A DNA stretch of 64,000 nt from Turritopsis dohrnii. Its lineage: Eukaryota; Cnidaria; Hydrozoa; Anthoathecata; Oceaniidae. Both the position numbers and the translations under genes were made by a program. Under the pieces are notes generated by a model, which worked only from the letters and a program-made list of their open reading frames with translations, was not told the DNA's origin and ran no database searches. This document shows positions 49,501-60,806 of this stretch, in pieces. Location of the stretch: contig BQMF02000010.1 of NCBI GenBank assembly GCA_027922465.2, positions 868,001 through 932,000 of the forward strand. The letters run 5' to 3'. The stretch's first letter is position 1. Every line of letters begins with the position of its first letter.

Positions 49501-49769
49501 TTGACTAATGGTTCACTTTCAAGAGCATAATCAATAATCAACTTCAGACTTCTCACTACAGTCAGAAACATTCACGAAGGAGGAGAACCATTCCTTGCAA
49601 CCAAATTGAAGATATTTGTCATAAACTATTGATAATCAACAGTAGCTATTTCACACCTTTCCTTTTTCTCATCTCTGTGTAAAGCTTTGGAAAGCTGTGT
49701 AGCTTTCCTTGAGTTTGGATGGATTTGTTTCTCCTTCTTAGTCTTCTTTGAAGCTTTTTCAGCTTTTGG
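46554..49769 (-). CDS. TMA16: TMA16-like protein (6 exons read; start codon exon not found)
   Basis: TMA16 proteins are small basic factors linked to ribosome and 60S subunit assembly. Exons on the minus strand: 49769-49657 (KKEKQIHPNSRKATQLSKAL), 49369-49332, 49070-48986 (DKLVWFKNQL), 48486-48329 (YIHRFDDRLKEIMEANEFNK), 47424-47382 (EAPDLTNRKNVKTL) and 46659-46554 (EWDEDTAG, stop TGA). Every join has AG/GT borders and a matching phase, giving about 180 codons; the family is about 200 residues. The block HPNSRKA near the start and the QGRHGR region are family hallmarks. The 5' exon probably carries only the start codon and a few residues. The 38-bp exon is the least certain. Confidence 0.9.
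47553..47632 (+). repeat. Short repeat with 'atttctatagaaat' palindrome, TMA16 intron
   Basis: Closest relative of 28508-28603: ggagtgcatttctatagaaa, aatgctct, cagtgactt and gattttgcccactggg in the same order. Confidence 0.7.
47636..47941 (+). mobile_element. tRNA-derived SINE, family 2
   Basis: A-box-like 'ctttggtagagtgct' and B-box 'gcgggttcaatccccg' with tRNA spacing, an unrelated body, and an ATAA-rich tail 'aaataaataaat'. Body differs from the SINE at 32188. It lies in the TMA16 intron between exons 48486-48329 and 47424-47382, on the opposite strand. Confidence 0.8.
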
Positions 49770-49899
49770 CTAAAAAAATTAACCATACATATGCGAGAAG
49801 CAACAATTAACAAGCAACACACTCCCCATAAAAAACAAAAACAAAACTTTGCACTGATTTTGAGGGCCACTTTCAGTTAGTGTTTTGTGGCAAACAAAA

Positions 49900-50285
49900 A
49901 AAATGATAATTTATACAAATTTTGTGATTATGAAAAGCGTTTTATGTAAACTACTGGCTTAAAATTTTTATTGCCAGTCAGACGCTGTGTTCAAAATCTT
50001 TTTTATTTAAGAAATACACTATTGTATATACTGTAAAACTGACAAATTTATGAGAGAAATGGCCTAATTAATTTCGTATGGGAAAATACAAGAAATCACA
50101 ATATAATTTCCAATTCAGATCGTCATTCAACAATAGCCGTCAAGTCGATTTTATACCAGGCTGAATTTGTCCAACCCCAACATGGAAGTTATTCCTCACA
50201 TATAGGTGACCACTTAGGATTAAATCAAACTTATATTTATATTAATGTTGCAGTCTTCTCAATAGTAAATCAATTGAATTGTTAT
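49900..50285. other. 5' flank of TMA16, no gene recognised
   Basis: The TMA16 start exon and promoter should lie here or just right of 49769; no clear candidate was found. Confidence 0.35.
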
Positions 50286-50287
50286 TT

Positions 50288-50541
50288 CAGTTCACACAAG
50301 TTTCTATTATGGAAATATGAACCAAGACTTTTCAATGCTCTACCATCCCAGTTAAGAAATTTAACAGAATGTGAGAAAGAATTGAATTGAATTGAATCAT
50401 TTATTTAACGTTGGTTTCCCGTAGTTAAAAGAAAAATCAAATAAACTAATTTACACCAACAAAATTACAAAATTGGAACAAAAACTTTAAAAAATGAACA
50501 CAAATTTAAGAAGGAGCTCTGCAAGTATCTGCCTGGGTATA
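50288..50541 (+). pseudogene. C-terminal remnant of a non-LTR reverse transcriptase
   Basis: Frame LLWKYEPRLFNALPSQLRNL resembles the 'WN.LP..IR' end block of non-LTR reverse transcriptases. After an insertion of about 110 bp beginning with 'aattgaattgaattgaatca', KFKKELCKYLPGYTP and a stop follow, as expected for the protein end. No earlier domain is visible. The gypsy element inserted 30 bases beyond. Confidence 0.5.
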
Positions 50542-50571
50542 CACCATGATGCGAATCGTGGAATCAAACAG

Positions 50572-50713
50572 TGTAGGATACTTGCATACTGGGTGTTCAT
50601 GTTGTCATTGGACTTGCGTTAACATTTTATTGTATTTTAATATTTTCTTTTGTTTCCTTAAAAACCACATTCTTAACTAATAAGTATATAGAATAAGAAA
50701 GACATTTTGTTTA
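50572..50713 (+). mobile_element. 5' LTR of the gypsy element
   Basis: Starts TGTAGGATACTTGCATACTG, ends 'gacattttgttta'. 142 bp. Two bases on, 'tggtttcatacc' is in the right place for a tRNA primer-binding site. Confidence 0.85.
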
Positions 50714-50731
50714 TGTGGTTTCATACCTTTT

Positions 50732-51283
50732 GTGTCCACAATGCCTGCTATTGCATGTCCAATAAATGGATGTGCTTATGTCACTGCTGACGTTGATCCT
50801 GCCATTGCGGCTGCTTTATTGACTGTTCATAACAATGTACATGTGAACGTTCCACAGCAAGCTGTCCCGAAACAGAAAGCACCAAAAATTCAACGTCCAA
50901 CTATTATGAAGGGATCTACTGAGGAAAATTGGAATTCCTTCATTGCCAGATGGGGTATGTTTAAACAAGGAACTGCCCTTGCTGCCACTGAGATTTGTCA
51001 ACAAATGTTCAGTTGTTGTGATGATGAACTGGGCAATGATCTACTTCGCCAAAATAGTGACATTTTAAATTCAACAGAGCAAGTACTTATGGACACTATC
51101 AAGAAACTTGCTGTTACCCCAGTTGCTGTGAGTGTTCGTCGTTCTGATCTTCTTGCACTTCGACAAACTGATGGAGAGAATATCAGATCTTTTCATGCCA
51201 GGATCAAAGGAAAAGCTGCCACTTGCGCATACACGATTACCTGTTCCAGCACCACATGTACACAGATAGTAGACTTTACATAA
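50732..51283 (+). pseudogene. Gypsy gag, N-terminal part
   Basis: Starts MSTMPAIACPINGC with a C2H2-like spacing (CX4C ... HX4H near residues 9-37) seen in gag of some invertebrate gypsy elements, then a helical capsid-like part. The frame is lost near 51270-51283. Confidence 0.7.
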
Positions 51284-51301
51284 ATAATTATAAAGGACGT
51301 T

Positions 51302-52001
51302 TTGATCTCAGGACTATCTGATGAGGAGATTAAAATGGAGGTGTTTGGATGGCACGATCTTGATCAAAAATCTATTGACGACACAGTGCAATTTATCGAA
51401 GCGAAAGAAATGGCTCGGAGTGCCCTTACAAGAACATTCACCGCAGCTTATATTTCCACTTACAAGAAAGGATCCAAACCCTCTAAACCGCAAAACAGTT
51501 CAACTGAGAGTTCCACAAAAAAGCCTTGTAAGGAATGTTCGATCCCTATCGAAAAGTCTGTATGGAGTGGACATAAAAAGAGAATGGTTGATAGACATTT
51601 TTGGTCATTTTGCTGGAATAAGCAGATCAGAAAGAAGCCACAGAGTTTCTTTGAGTCATATGATATTTGACACCGAGAGTGGATGGAAAAAAGCCAAATC
51701 CTTAAAACACCCTACCCTCTCTTTAACTATTGATGTTGATGAGAAAGACTACATTGTACTGAATCATAAACCTCCATCAATCCAATCATCTAAAATCAAT
51801 GCTGTTACTGACACTGACACCATGTCTTGCCTTTGGGGACTTGATGGTTTCCTTCGAGCTGGTTTTACAATGGATGATCTCATACCAGTTAGACAAACTT
51901 TGGCTGCAGTAAACAAAGAAGTGATTCCTATCTCAGGTGCAATTTTCCTGCGACTTTCTGGATTTAGCCCCACGGTCAACAATACGATGCAGCCGTTATG
52001 A
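51302..52001 (+). pseudogene. Gypsy gag C-terminus and protease region
   Basis: Two overlapping frames cover one original region: ISGLSDEEIKMEVFG (51302-51670 frame) and then a protease-like part with SCLWGLDGFLRAGF in the next frame. The protease active site expected as Asp-Thr-Gly reads Asp-Thr-Asp (TDTDT), so it would be inactive even without the shift. Confidence 0.65.
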
Positions 52002-52860
52002 CTTATATCAGTCCATCTGCTGACAAATTCTACCTATCCGAAGGCGCACTGATTCAACTTCAAGTTATTTCACCAACATTTCCTCAAGTTGGAGCCGCCT
52101 TACATCAGTCTTCAATAAAGAGTCAACCGTCTCACAACTGTGAATGCCCAAAACGTGTGCAATCACCACAACGTCCTGATGAACTACCATTTGAATGCAT
52201 TCCTGCTAACAACAATAAAATGCGTGAATGGTTGATGAAATACTTCTCTGTGTCTAAATTTAATCAATGTACCCATCAGGAATTACCTGGAATGTCTGGA
52301 CCAGAGATCAGCCTACATGTTGATGATTCCGCTGTACCATATACTGCCAACACTCCGGCTCCCGTACCACTTCATTGGCAGGACACTGTGAAAGAACAAT
52401 TAGATAATGATGTCGCTATGGGTGTCCTGGAGAAAGTACCTATTGGGGAACCGTCAAGATGGTGTCATCGAATGGTAATTACTCCAAAATCTGATGGCTC
52501 ACCTCGCAGAACAGTGGATTTATCTCCACTCAATAGCTTTTGTCTTCGCGAGACCCATCACGTTCAACCACCTTTCATGGAAGCAAAGAAAGTGCCTTCT
52601 AATTGCTGGAAAACTGTAACTGATGCATGGAATGGCTTCCATTCCGTTCCTATATGTGAGATTGATTGACATTATACCACTTTTATTACACCTTGGGGGA
52701 GATATCGTTATCGTGTTGCACCACAGGGCTTCCTTGCTAGTGGAGATGCATACTCTAGGAGATTCGATGAGATTATAAAGGACATCGAAAGAAAAACTAA
52801 ATGTGTCGACGACACACTAATGTGGGATGATGATCTTGCTCAACATTGGTGGCGAGTGAT
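51998..52860 (+). pseudogene. Gypsy reverse transcriptase
   Basis: The fingers and first palm part (RWCHRMVITPKSDG, RTVDLSPLN) end at an in-frame TGA (52667-52669). Homology continues in the same frame with YRVAPQGFLASGDAYSRRFD and the catalytic VDDTLMWDDD. A further break follows near 52860. Confidence 0.8.
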
Positions 52861-52869
52861 AGACTTTTT

Positions 52870-53346
52870 AATCCTTCTTGGAAACCATTATCCTTAACCA
52901 GAGCAAATTTCAGTTTTGCCAGCGCACTGTCAACTTTGCAGGATTTCAAATCTTGGAGCAGTCAATCAAGCCATCACCAAAGTGATGCTATTTCAGATTT
53001 CCCGACGCCAACAAAGTTGACGGACGTAAGATCGTGGTTTGGTTTAGTGAATCAAGTTTCGCATTACGATAAACTGTCGAATGTCATGGAACCTTTTAAA
53101 CGTCTTCTCAGTCCGAAGGTTAAATTTGAATGGACTCCCGAGCTTGACACTGCATTCCAAAAGTCCAAAACTTTTGTTGTTGAATCAATTCGTAAGGGAG
53201 TGGAAATTTTTTATCCACATAGATATACGTGTTTACGTCCTGACTGGTCCAAGACAGGAATTGGATTTTTTCTGTCACAAAAGCATTGTGATTGTCTTCA
53301 GTTATCTCCTGATGTTGTATTGGAGGTTGGAAGATTACCCTCGTAG
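52870..53346 (+). pseudogene. Gypsy reverse transcriptase end and RNase H start
   Basis: Frame with VRSWFGLVNQVSHY (connection region) and YTCLRPDWSKTGIGFFLSQK (RNase H start). Continues in another frame from about 53320. Confidence 0.75.
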
Positions 53347-54480
53347 GATCATAGTTACCGACCACAAACCCCTTCTTAAGCTTTTCGGAGATAGAACTCT
53401 AGACGAAATTGCAAATCCTCGCCTATTCCGGCTCAAGCAGAGAACATTGTTATGGCGCTTTACAATCATACATGCTCCAGGCAACAGTAACTTCTTTTCC
53501 GATGCGACGTCCAGAAATCCGGTGCAATCATGTGACGATCGCGAACAATCTGATATCATGGAAGACGAATTACTGAAAATATCAACCAACAATCTACATG
53601 AATTTAGAGCTCTGACGTGGGATATTGTGAGGAAGGCGACAACAAATGACTCTAATTCCCAAGAACTGATCTACCACATCAATTCAAGTTTTCCTTCGAC
53701 TCAAGCTGAAATTCCTGCTAATATATCGTTATTTAGGAAAACACGAGAAAGCCTTCACGTTATTGACGGTGTAATTATGATGGGCAGCCGAATAGTTATT
53801 CCGAAACCGTTTCAAGCTGAAGTTCTTCAATCGCTCCACGCTGCACATCAAGGAATCACAGCAATGAAAGACCGTGCAAGATGTTCTGTCTACTGGCCAA
53901 ATATCACTAAAGATATTGAAACAATAAGTGAGAGCTGTTTCCAATGCAACCGTTGTGCACCATCCCAGGCCAAATTGTCATCTGTTGAACCCCATATCCC
54001 TTCTACGTCATTCGAAGGAATCGCATGTGATTATTTTTTCTACAAGGGACATTATTATTTTATTTCCGCTGACCGTCTATCAGGCTGGACTGAACAGTCA
54101 CAAATTAAGTATAGCGATGGTAGTTCTGGCTCCAAAGGTTTATGTTCAGCCCTTCGTCAACTCTTTATGACATTTGGTGTGCCCATTGAAGTATCCAGTG
54201 ATGGTGGCCCTGAGTTTAAAGCGGCTGAAACGAAAGCGTTCTTTGAAAAATGGGGCATCCGACATCGCATTTCGTCAAGCTATCTGCCATCATCAAATGG
54301 ACGTGCTGAATTTGCAATAAAGGCCATCAAGAGGCTGCTAATCGACAACATTGATTCTCAAGGCTATCTTGATACCAATAGAATGGTCCATGCATTGTTA
54401 ATCAAGCGCAATACACCGAACCCTGACTGTAGCCTCTCACCATAAGAAGTTTTATTCGGTCATAAACTTCGAGGACGCTG
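53320..54480 (+). pseudogene. Gypsy RNase H end and integrase
   Basis: RNase H end (IVTDHKPLLKLFGDR), then HHCC zinc region (HAAHQGITAMKDR, CFQCNRC), and the integrase core with the acids in IACDYFFY, SSDGGPEFK and SNGRAEFAIK. A TAA (54443-54445) interrupts a block that goes on as EVLFGHKLRG. Confidence 0.85.
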
Positions 54481-54486
54481 TATTAT

Positions 54487-55001
54487 TTGAGAATAACTTT
54501 ACGTGAGAATAATATGAGAATAATTTTACGTCAATGGAGAGATGCATGGCAGTCAAAGGAAGATTCTTTAAAAGCTCGATACGTGAAAACCCTTGAAAGA
54601 TTAGCTGAACATTCTCGACAACTTCAGCCCCTCCAAGTATCTGACCAAGTTTTGATTCAAAACCAATCAGGCCCTTACCCTACAAGATGGGATAAAAGCG
54701 GTGTTATTGTTGAGGTTGGAGACCATGACCAATATTATGTGAACGTTGCTGGTACTGGACGTATCACTTTGAGAAACCGTCGATTCCTGCGGAAGTACCA
54801 ACCTCACCTTCTTCATGGCCCGAAACCTTCTATTCCTGCACGTCCGTCTAGTTACAAAGAGATTCCACAGCCGGACCAAATTGTTACTTCAACAACCGTC
54901 GTACCCACTTCACCAATTGTTGATTCTTCATCTCGCAAAGCGGATGTCCAGCCTACCTTGATCGATTGGGATGTGCCGAATTCATATGCTTCCAACATAC
55001 C
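54487..55001 (+). pseudogene. Gypsy integrase C-terminal region, interrupted
   Basis: Contains VLIQNQSGPYPTRWDKSGVI, the SH3-like C-terminal integrase module. The hAT-like insertion begins at 55002; the frame's original end lies beyond it (57730-57909, ending in KKIYEPETGQYYLIKYGG). Confidence 0.8.
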
Positions 55002-55584
55002 CAGGCCTGTAAATAACTTTTTGTCCCTTGCCGGACACGATGTCCTACGTGCATCGTGTCCATGTCGGACATGATCATTTCATGTCGGACATGCTTTTCC
55101 AAGTTTCTGGTATCTGGGATCGTTCAGAAAGGTAAGATGATGATTGTTTTGCCGTAAAAATTATGAGCAATTCAGAATAAACATGTGCACCCCATCAAGT
55201 TAATTTAAAAAATTTTTTTTGTTTGTCTCATCGTATCATCCAGTTTCACACTTTTTTGAAAATAAAATTCAGGAGGAGAGCGACTCTTTTGCTTTTTCGA
55301 TTTGTCAAATTATAAAAAGAAAAACAATTGTTTCATTGATTAATCTTTTAACTTTTCAAATATAGTTTCATCTCTAATTAATATGTTACCTGCAACAAAA
55401 TAAAAATTAAAATAAACTGACGTCAGAAAAAGAACAAAAAGGCAGGATTTCTTTTCTCCATTTATTTTCAAATTCAGCTTCAACAAAAGAAAAAAACATT
55501 CAGTTTTAAAAATGTGATATAGGAAATGGTTCACTTGCACAAATTTGGAAAGCAAAATATTTCCAGAAGCTATTTCATATTTCT

Positions 55585-55680
55585 AATCTTCTAGAAGATG
55601 AGAGAAATCTTCATCATCACTAAAGTCCCAGTCAACTGCCGAAATTAGTTTTTCTTCATTTTTCCTTTTCACAAAATTCT
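55585..55680 (-). other. Possible coding remnant inside the hAT-like element
   Basis: Minus-strand frame KRKNEEKLISAVDWDFSDDE and a further acidic end, then a stop. It looks protein-like (acidic C-terminus) but is short and of no family I know. Confidence 0.25.
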
Positions 55681-56173
55681 TTTATTAAGGTTAAGCACGT
55701 ACCATAAACTTTTAATTGAGTTAATTGAAATGACCTCGGCAAGGTGGGATGAAATTTCGTCCCGGCTAACCGGGATCATGTAATCAGCCCCTAAGTCACT
55801 TGGGAGATTTTTATATTGATAAAAATAGAATCTAGCCGACGGTTTCTACCTTGACTAAAAATAAGAACCTTTCATTCATTCTTATTTTCAAATCAGTGTG
55901 AACCAGGTTACTTGAAAATTTTAAACAGTAAACAAAATTAATAATTAATGAGTTTATATCCTGTATCTTATGACATTCATTCTGCATACTTTTTATTCGT
56001 AGCATGTTAGAGATCAAAATGGCCGATTAGAAACGGCGATAAATTCCTGTCGGACATCATGTCAGGGGTTTTTCCAAGCAGTAAGCAATGACACCGTAGA
56101 AACTTTTAAATTGAGTTTAAGCAACGCGGCGTCGGCGTCCAGCCGAAGGGTGGATTAATGAGGCTGGTGGTAT

Positions 56174-56251
56174 GGGGGGCTTAAGGCGCCCCCCATTTGG
56201 TCCAGGGCTAGCCCTGGTGGGGGTTCAGGGGGGCGAAGCCCCTGAAAGCTG
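56174..56251. repeat. GC-rich triple stem-loop block, second copy
   Basis: Same order of stems as at 17461-17550 (ggcgcc/ccccc, ccagggc/gccctgg, ggggcg/cgaagcccc), about 80 bases with clear similarity across the whole block. Confidence 0.8.
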
Positions 56252-57077
56252 AGCATTGCTTTACTATCACTTTGAAATGACTAAAATTGAACGAATTTCT
56301 AGGAGAATTTTTATTTTCTGAACTGATTAAAGAAGTTGAAAAATAAAGTATGTACAAAATAACAATAAAAAGCACCAGATTGGAAAAAAGTCCTAAATAA
56401 AGTTGTAATAAATAAACAAAAGAATGAAATGTTTTAAAAATGTTTTGAATGTAAAATGTTATTGATAACAAGTTTTTAGAGTTTGGCAGCAACTTTACGC
56501 TGCTTGCTTACTTTTTGTATCATCTGCTTGTTTGTTAGCAATGTTTGTTAACTTTTTTACAGGAGACTGGAAATGAAAAAGTACATAAACTACAACAAAG
56601 TTTTCTTTTATTAAAAGAACATTTTAATTGCCAATTCTTTAAGTTAAGACACTTTTCCGTAGGTGCTTTTGATTATTATTTGAGAAGTCATACTCATGTA
56701 AGTGGCCTCTAAGTGTGAGTGTGTTCTCAAAGAAAAATGAATCTTATTGTGCATGATTGATTTACAAATCTAAAGACTGTTTTATTGCTTTGTTTACAAT
56801 GTCTGTTTTTACCGTTTATTGAAATAAGCAGCTGTTTTATAATAATAGAACTTGTACTGTAAAACTAAATAATAATATATCTCTATTAACTCAATTAAAA
56901 ATCTCCTTAACAATAAACAAAGAAGGAAGAAAAAAGTAAAGATTTCTAGTACAAAAAAGTCAATTTAAAAAAATCCTATAATCAACACAAACAGCAGCTG
57001 TAGTAGTTGAATAAAGTTTCTCCTTATTCTGAGTTTCATTCATTTCATTCATTCATGGGTCTATTAAAAGACCTATA

Positions 57078-57465
57078 AAGCTCGGTTCCCACTGCGCGAT
57101 AACATCGCAACCTCGATAACTGATGTCACGTGATCGCGATAGTCACTATCGCGCAATGTGAACGAACCTCTATAACATATTTGATGCATATTTTCTAGTT
57201 ATCGCCAGCGCGACAATATCAAAAAGTTTTCTTTTCTTTTTCTGAGGTTTTTCTTCATCGTTTAAGCACGTAACAGCTCCTTGATTTCACTGTCTTCGTT
57301 TATCCATGTTGTTGTTTTTTTCTATGCACGTCGTTTTAAAAAAACTCTTTAATTTGTCATCGCTCGGTGTGAACCAACTCTCTTTCGGCACATCTGTTTC
57401 CGTTAAAAAAGTATCGCAACCTCACAAGCGCGATAGTAAGTTATCGCGCAGTGGGAACCGAGCTT
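57078..57465. repeat. TIR element nested in the hAT-like element
   Basis: Tips AAGCTCGGTTCCCACTGCGC and the inverse; the pairing runs about 26 bases (to 'gataac'). Inside, 'gcgcgata' and 'tatcgcgc' words recur. 388 bp, non-coding. Confidence 0.85.
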
Positions 57466-58007
57466 AGAATAGTTTTGGGCTTATAATAGTTTTGTTAGTT
57501 AAATTTGATCTTTTTTTTTTTTGTGGTGTAAAAGAAACAATAAACTTAGAATTTTCCTTCAAATTGAGTTTTTAAAACTCAATTTGAATTGAGTTTAATG
57601 CCACCGTCTAACGGGGGCAAAAAGTGCTTGGAAAAACCACTGCATGTCTGGCAGTACAAGATCTCATGTCGGACGCAGCGCATTTCTTGCCGGACAATGT
57701 CCGATGTCCGACGCTTATTTACAGGCCTGCATACCCGTTACCAACTCAGCTGACAAAGGTACTCCAACTATTGATAAACCTACCGTTTCTGCGACTGATG
57801 AGCCACTCCTCCTAAATTCGAATTGAGACGTTCGGCCAGGATTCATACAGCGAAGAAAATTTACGAACCAGAAACTGGACAATATTATTTGATTAAGTAC
57901 GGTGGATAATATGTTTATGTTGGTCGGTTATGGTAGACTTCATTTGTTGCTTATGTTGTTGTTTTTGTTGGCCGATTACGGGGTTATCGACTGGTAATCT
58001 GGGGAGA

Positions 58008-58126
58008 TGTAGGATACTTGCATACTGGGTGTTCACATTTTATTGTATTTTAATATTTTCTTTTGTTTCCTTAGAAACCACATTCTTAACTAATAAGTAT
58101 ATAGAATAAGAAAGACATTTTGTTTA
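58008..58126 (+). mobile_element. 3' LTR of the gypsy element
   Basis: 119 bp. Same as the 5' LTR except for a 23-bp gap and about two changes; preceded by the purine-rich 'tctggggaga'. Confidence 0.85.
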
Positions 58127-58131
58127 AACAG

Positions 58132-58494
58132 TTATTATATGTAATGGATATGAAATACTTGGGCCTACGCCAGGTGAGATGTGTAAAGACATTACTAAAT
58201 CTTTCACAAGAATACATCACAAGTATTATAATAAGTATGGTCATAACGTATACCGTATCCTTAAGATATCTAAGTCATCCTTTGTTGTTGATTGACCACA
58301 AAACTAATACAATACGTTGAGCATGCTTTTAAAAAAAGTATCTGTGGTGGTGCGTGATTAAAAGCATCTCTTATAACTAACTCGCATTAGTGCGATGAGT
58401 AGACTGATGTTCATGTACTGTGATGAAAGATTTTACTTACCATATTGTCTCTGAAGTTAAACCCGTTGAACTTTTATTCTAAAATTAAATAAAC
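58132..58494. other. No gene recognised
   Basis: Right flank of the gypsy element; nothing supported. Confidence 0.4.
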
Positions 58495-58943
58495 TACCTT
58501 AATGGTACTAATTTTCGCTGGTACTAATTTTCGCGGTAAATTTTTTTCCAAAAAAATCGCGTTTCGCGGGTATTTATTTTCGCGTTTTTTCTGTTTTGAC
58601 AATTTTCGCGGGTATTAATTTTCGCGATTTACCGTTATCATGGAAATTTTTTGACGAGAATAAGGAAACGAAATAAGGTTGAATCGACTAAATATGCTTT
58701 AGTTTTCGCTAGTTACTCGGTTATTCAGCTTTTTTTATTTTTTCCCGATTCTACGAATACCCCTAAAAACATCTGATGTGAAGCAGTGCCAGAAATTCAA
58801 TTTTCCAGAAAAAATTCGCGGGTATTAATTTTCGCGGTTTTCAAAAACCTAAAAATTTCGCGGGTACAAATATTCGCGGTTTTGGGAAAAAACCGCGAAT
58901 AGCGCGAAAATTAGTACCCGCGAAAATTAGTACCAGTAAGGTA
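58495..58943. repeat. TIR element of repeated words (family c)
   Basis: Tips TACCTTAATGGTACTAATTT and the inverse (ttagtaccagtaaggta). The word 'cgcgggtattaattttcgcg' and variants run through it in both orientations. About 450 bp. Confidence 0.85.
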
Positions 58944-59425
58944 TTATATAATTTAAAACAGTTATATCTATTATGTTCAAATCATGTCACAATATTACTT
59001 CTCCATACACAACAATTTAAAGCCAGTTTTCCACAAAATGCACTTTTTTCCTTTGTTTTGACATGGTGTATTTTGTGTGAATTGAATTTTTTAGCTGCAA
59101 AAAAATGCTTACCGAAAGCTAGCCGTACCTAACAGCCGTACCTTAGCCGTTTTTAAGAAAACCAACGATTTAAGTTAATGTGTATGAAAAAAGTAATTCA
59201 ATCAAGTTCAAAACAGTTAGAGAAGTGATGTAATAATAATAAATTAGCATTATTTCGTATTCCAAGTTCAACTTCTAATTAAATCAATAAGTAGTATTTT
59301 AGGCGATAAAAGCTATACTCCATCGTAGAGATTATCAGGGAATCTTCTTTTCCCTCGTAGAATTTCAGCTATATTGATTCATTCATTATCTGACCTTGAA
59401 TCTGTAAGTGCAACTCGAAACTTAA

Positions 59426-60389
59426 AGGAGAATTAACGTCAAAAAACAACTTTCGCTAAAATAAAACTTTATCTTTTTACAAATCAAATGGCTTTATCCA
59501 AATTTGTTAAAAATTTTTATTTCGCTTTAAATAAGCATTTTAAGTTATGTTCCACAACTAACCGTTATTACAGTTGTGACGTCACGTATGTCCATCTGTT
59601 TTATAATGTATATGGACGAAGATAGCATAAGCAGCGTTGAAGGTGTTGTATAACTGAGCACAAAGATTTCGATATTATCTGTCTCAATAAAACTGTTCTG
59701 GAAACTGCGTACATTCAATTTCAAAGATACAAGAAAAACTTCAAGGACGTCAAAAATTTCACATCTAAAATAAGATTATCGTATTTTATTGGTGAAAACA
59801 TTTCTAGTATATATTTTTTTGTATATTTTTTTCTGAGTTTGTTATATTGCGCACAATCTTTTTTTTATTGTTGTTAAATAAATAGAACAATTAATGAAAA
59901 ATTTTTTCTTTACACAGAATATAACCTGGTTTTTATAAGATAGTCGCGGTAATGAAAGCATCCATATGCCTTACAAACCATCATTTCAGTCTTATTAACT
60001 TTAAAATTGGAAGCTTATTAAAAAGTGAAAAAAAAGTTAAATTACAAATAGAAAAATACTTTATTCATCCGCGTATTCCCTACGACGTAGCTGCATTAAC
60101 TTTTTTTTCTTTCTTTGATGTTTAAAAACATTTCAATAGTCAATTGAAAAGGAAAAAGTTAATCGATTTCATTTATTGTTAGCGTGATCATAAATGTTAG
60201 ATCACAAACGCAAACTTAACCTTGGACATACGTGACGTCACAGTTTCAAAAAGATAGAAAACTTTATTTGGTCATAACTTGACGAAACATGGTGCAATGA
60301 AGCTGAAATTTTGAACACGAGTTCTTCTTTAACAATACTATCGAACTATCGAAAAAAAAAGGCACATTAATTTTGACGTTAATTCTCCT
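59426..60389. repeat. TTAA-type TIR element nested in the fold-back element
   Basis: Tips AGGAGAATTAACGTCAAAA and the inverse, TTAA on both sides (59422-59425, 60390-60393). Inner inverted pair 'gtgacgtcacgtatgtcca' and its inverse near 59577 and 60224. 964 bp, non-coding. Confidence 0.88.
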
Positions 60390-60393
60390 TTAA

Positions 60394-60690
60394 GTACGGC
60401 TGGCCCCGAATCTGTTACTAAGATTGGTAAAAAAGTACGGCTGGACAACATAAGGTACGACTGGCCTCGAGCCTGTTAGTGCAACTTGAAAATTAACTAC
60501 GGCTGGCCAAAATAAGGTTCGGTTGACCTCGAATCTGTTAGTGCAACTCGAAAATTAAGTACGGCTGGCCAAAATAAGGTACGGTTGACCTCGAATCTGT
60601 TAGTGCAACTCGAAAATTAAGTACGGCTGGCCAAAATAAGGTACGGCTGACCTCGAATTTGGTACTGTGACTCGAATTAAGTACGACTGG
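60394..60690 (+). repeat. Left word array of the fold-back element
   Basis: Four to five units with 'aagtacggctggccaaaata', 'aggtacggctgacctcgaat' and 'ctgttagtgcaactcgaaaa'. One further unit end lies left of the nested element at about 59395-59421. Confidence 0.85.
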
Positions 60691-60806
60691 AAAAAATAAG
60701 GTTATCAATAATGAATACGTAACTTATTCGTTCTGATTTTACAAGAATCTGCAAAGCCATGGATTTTTGGATAGAGAAGTTCTAGAGAGTCAAGTAAAAC
60801 AATAAA

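Larger units (their letters stand above)
55002..57729. mobile_element. hAT-like non-autonomous element inserted in the gypsy element
   Basis: Tips CAGGCCTGTAAATAA and TTATTTACAGGCCTG; a 6-bp duplication CATACC lies on both sides (54996-55001, 57730-57735), and the gypsy C-terminal coding sequence continues across it. Subterminal words 'tgtcggacatg' and 'gccggaca' occur near both ends. No transposase is recognised. Confidence 0.85.
50572..58126 (+). mobile_element. Ty3/gypsy LTR retroelement, complete ends, decayed coding
   Basis: Direct LTRs at 50572-50713 and 58008-58126 and a perfect 5-bp target duplication AACAG (50567-50571, 58127-58131) fix the limits. Gag, protease, reverse transcriptase, RNase H and integrase follow in gypsy order, but with several stops and shifts, so it is dead. 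A 2.7-kb hAT-like element is inserted near the 3' end of the coding part (55002-57729). Removing that, the element would be about 4.8 kb. Confidence 0.92.
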
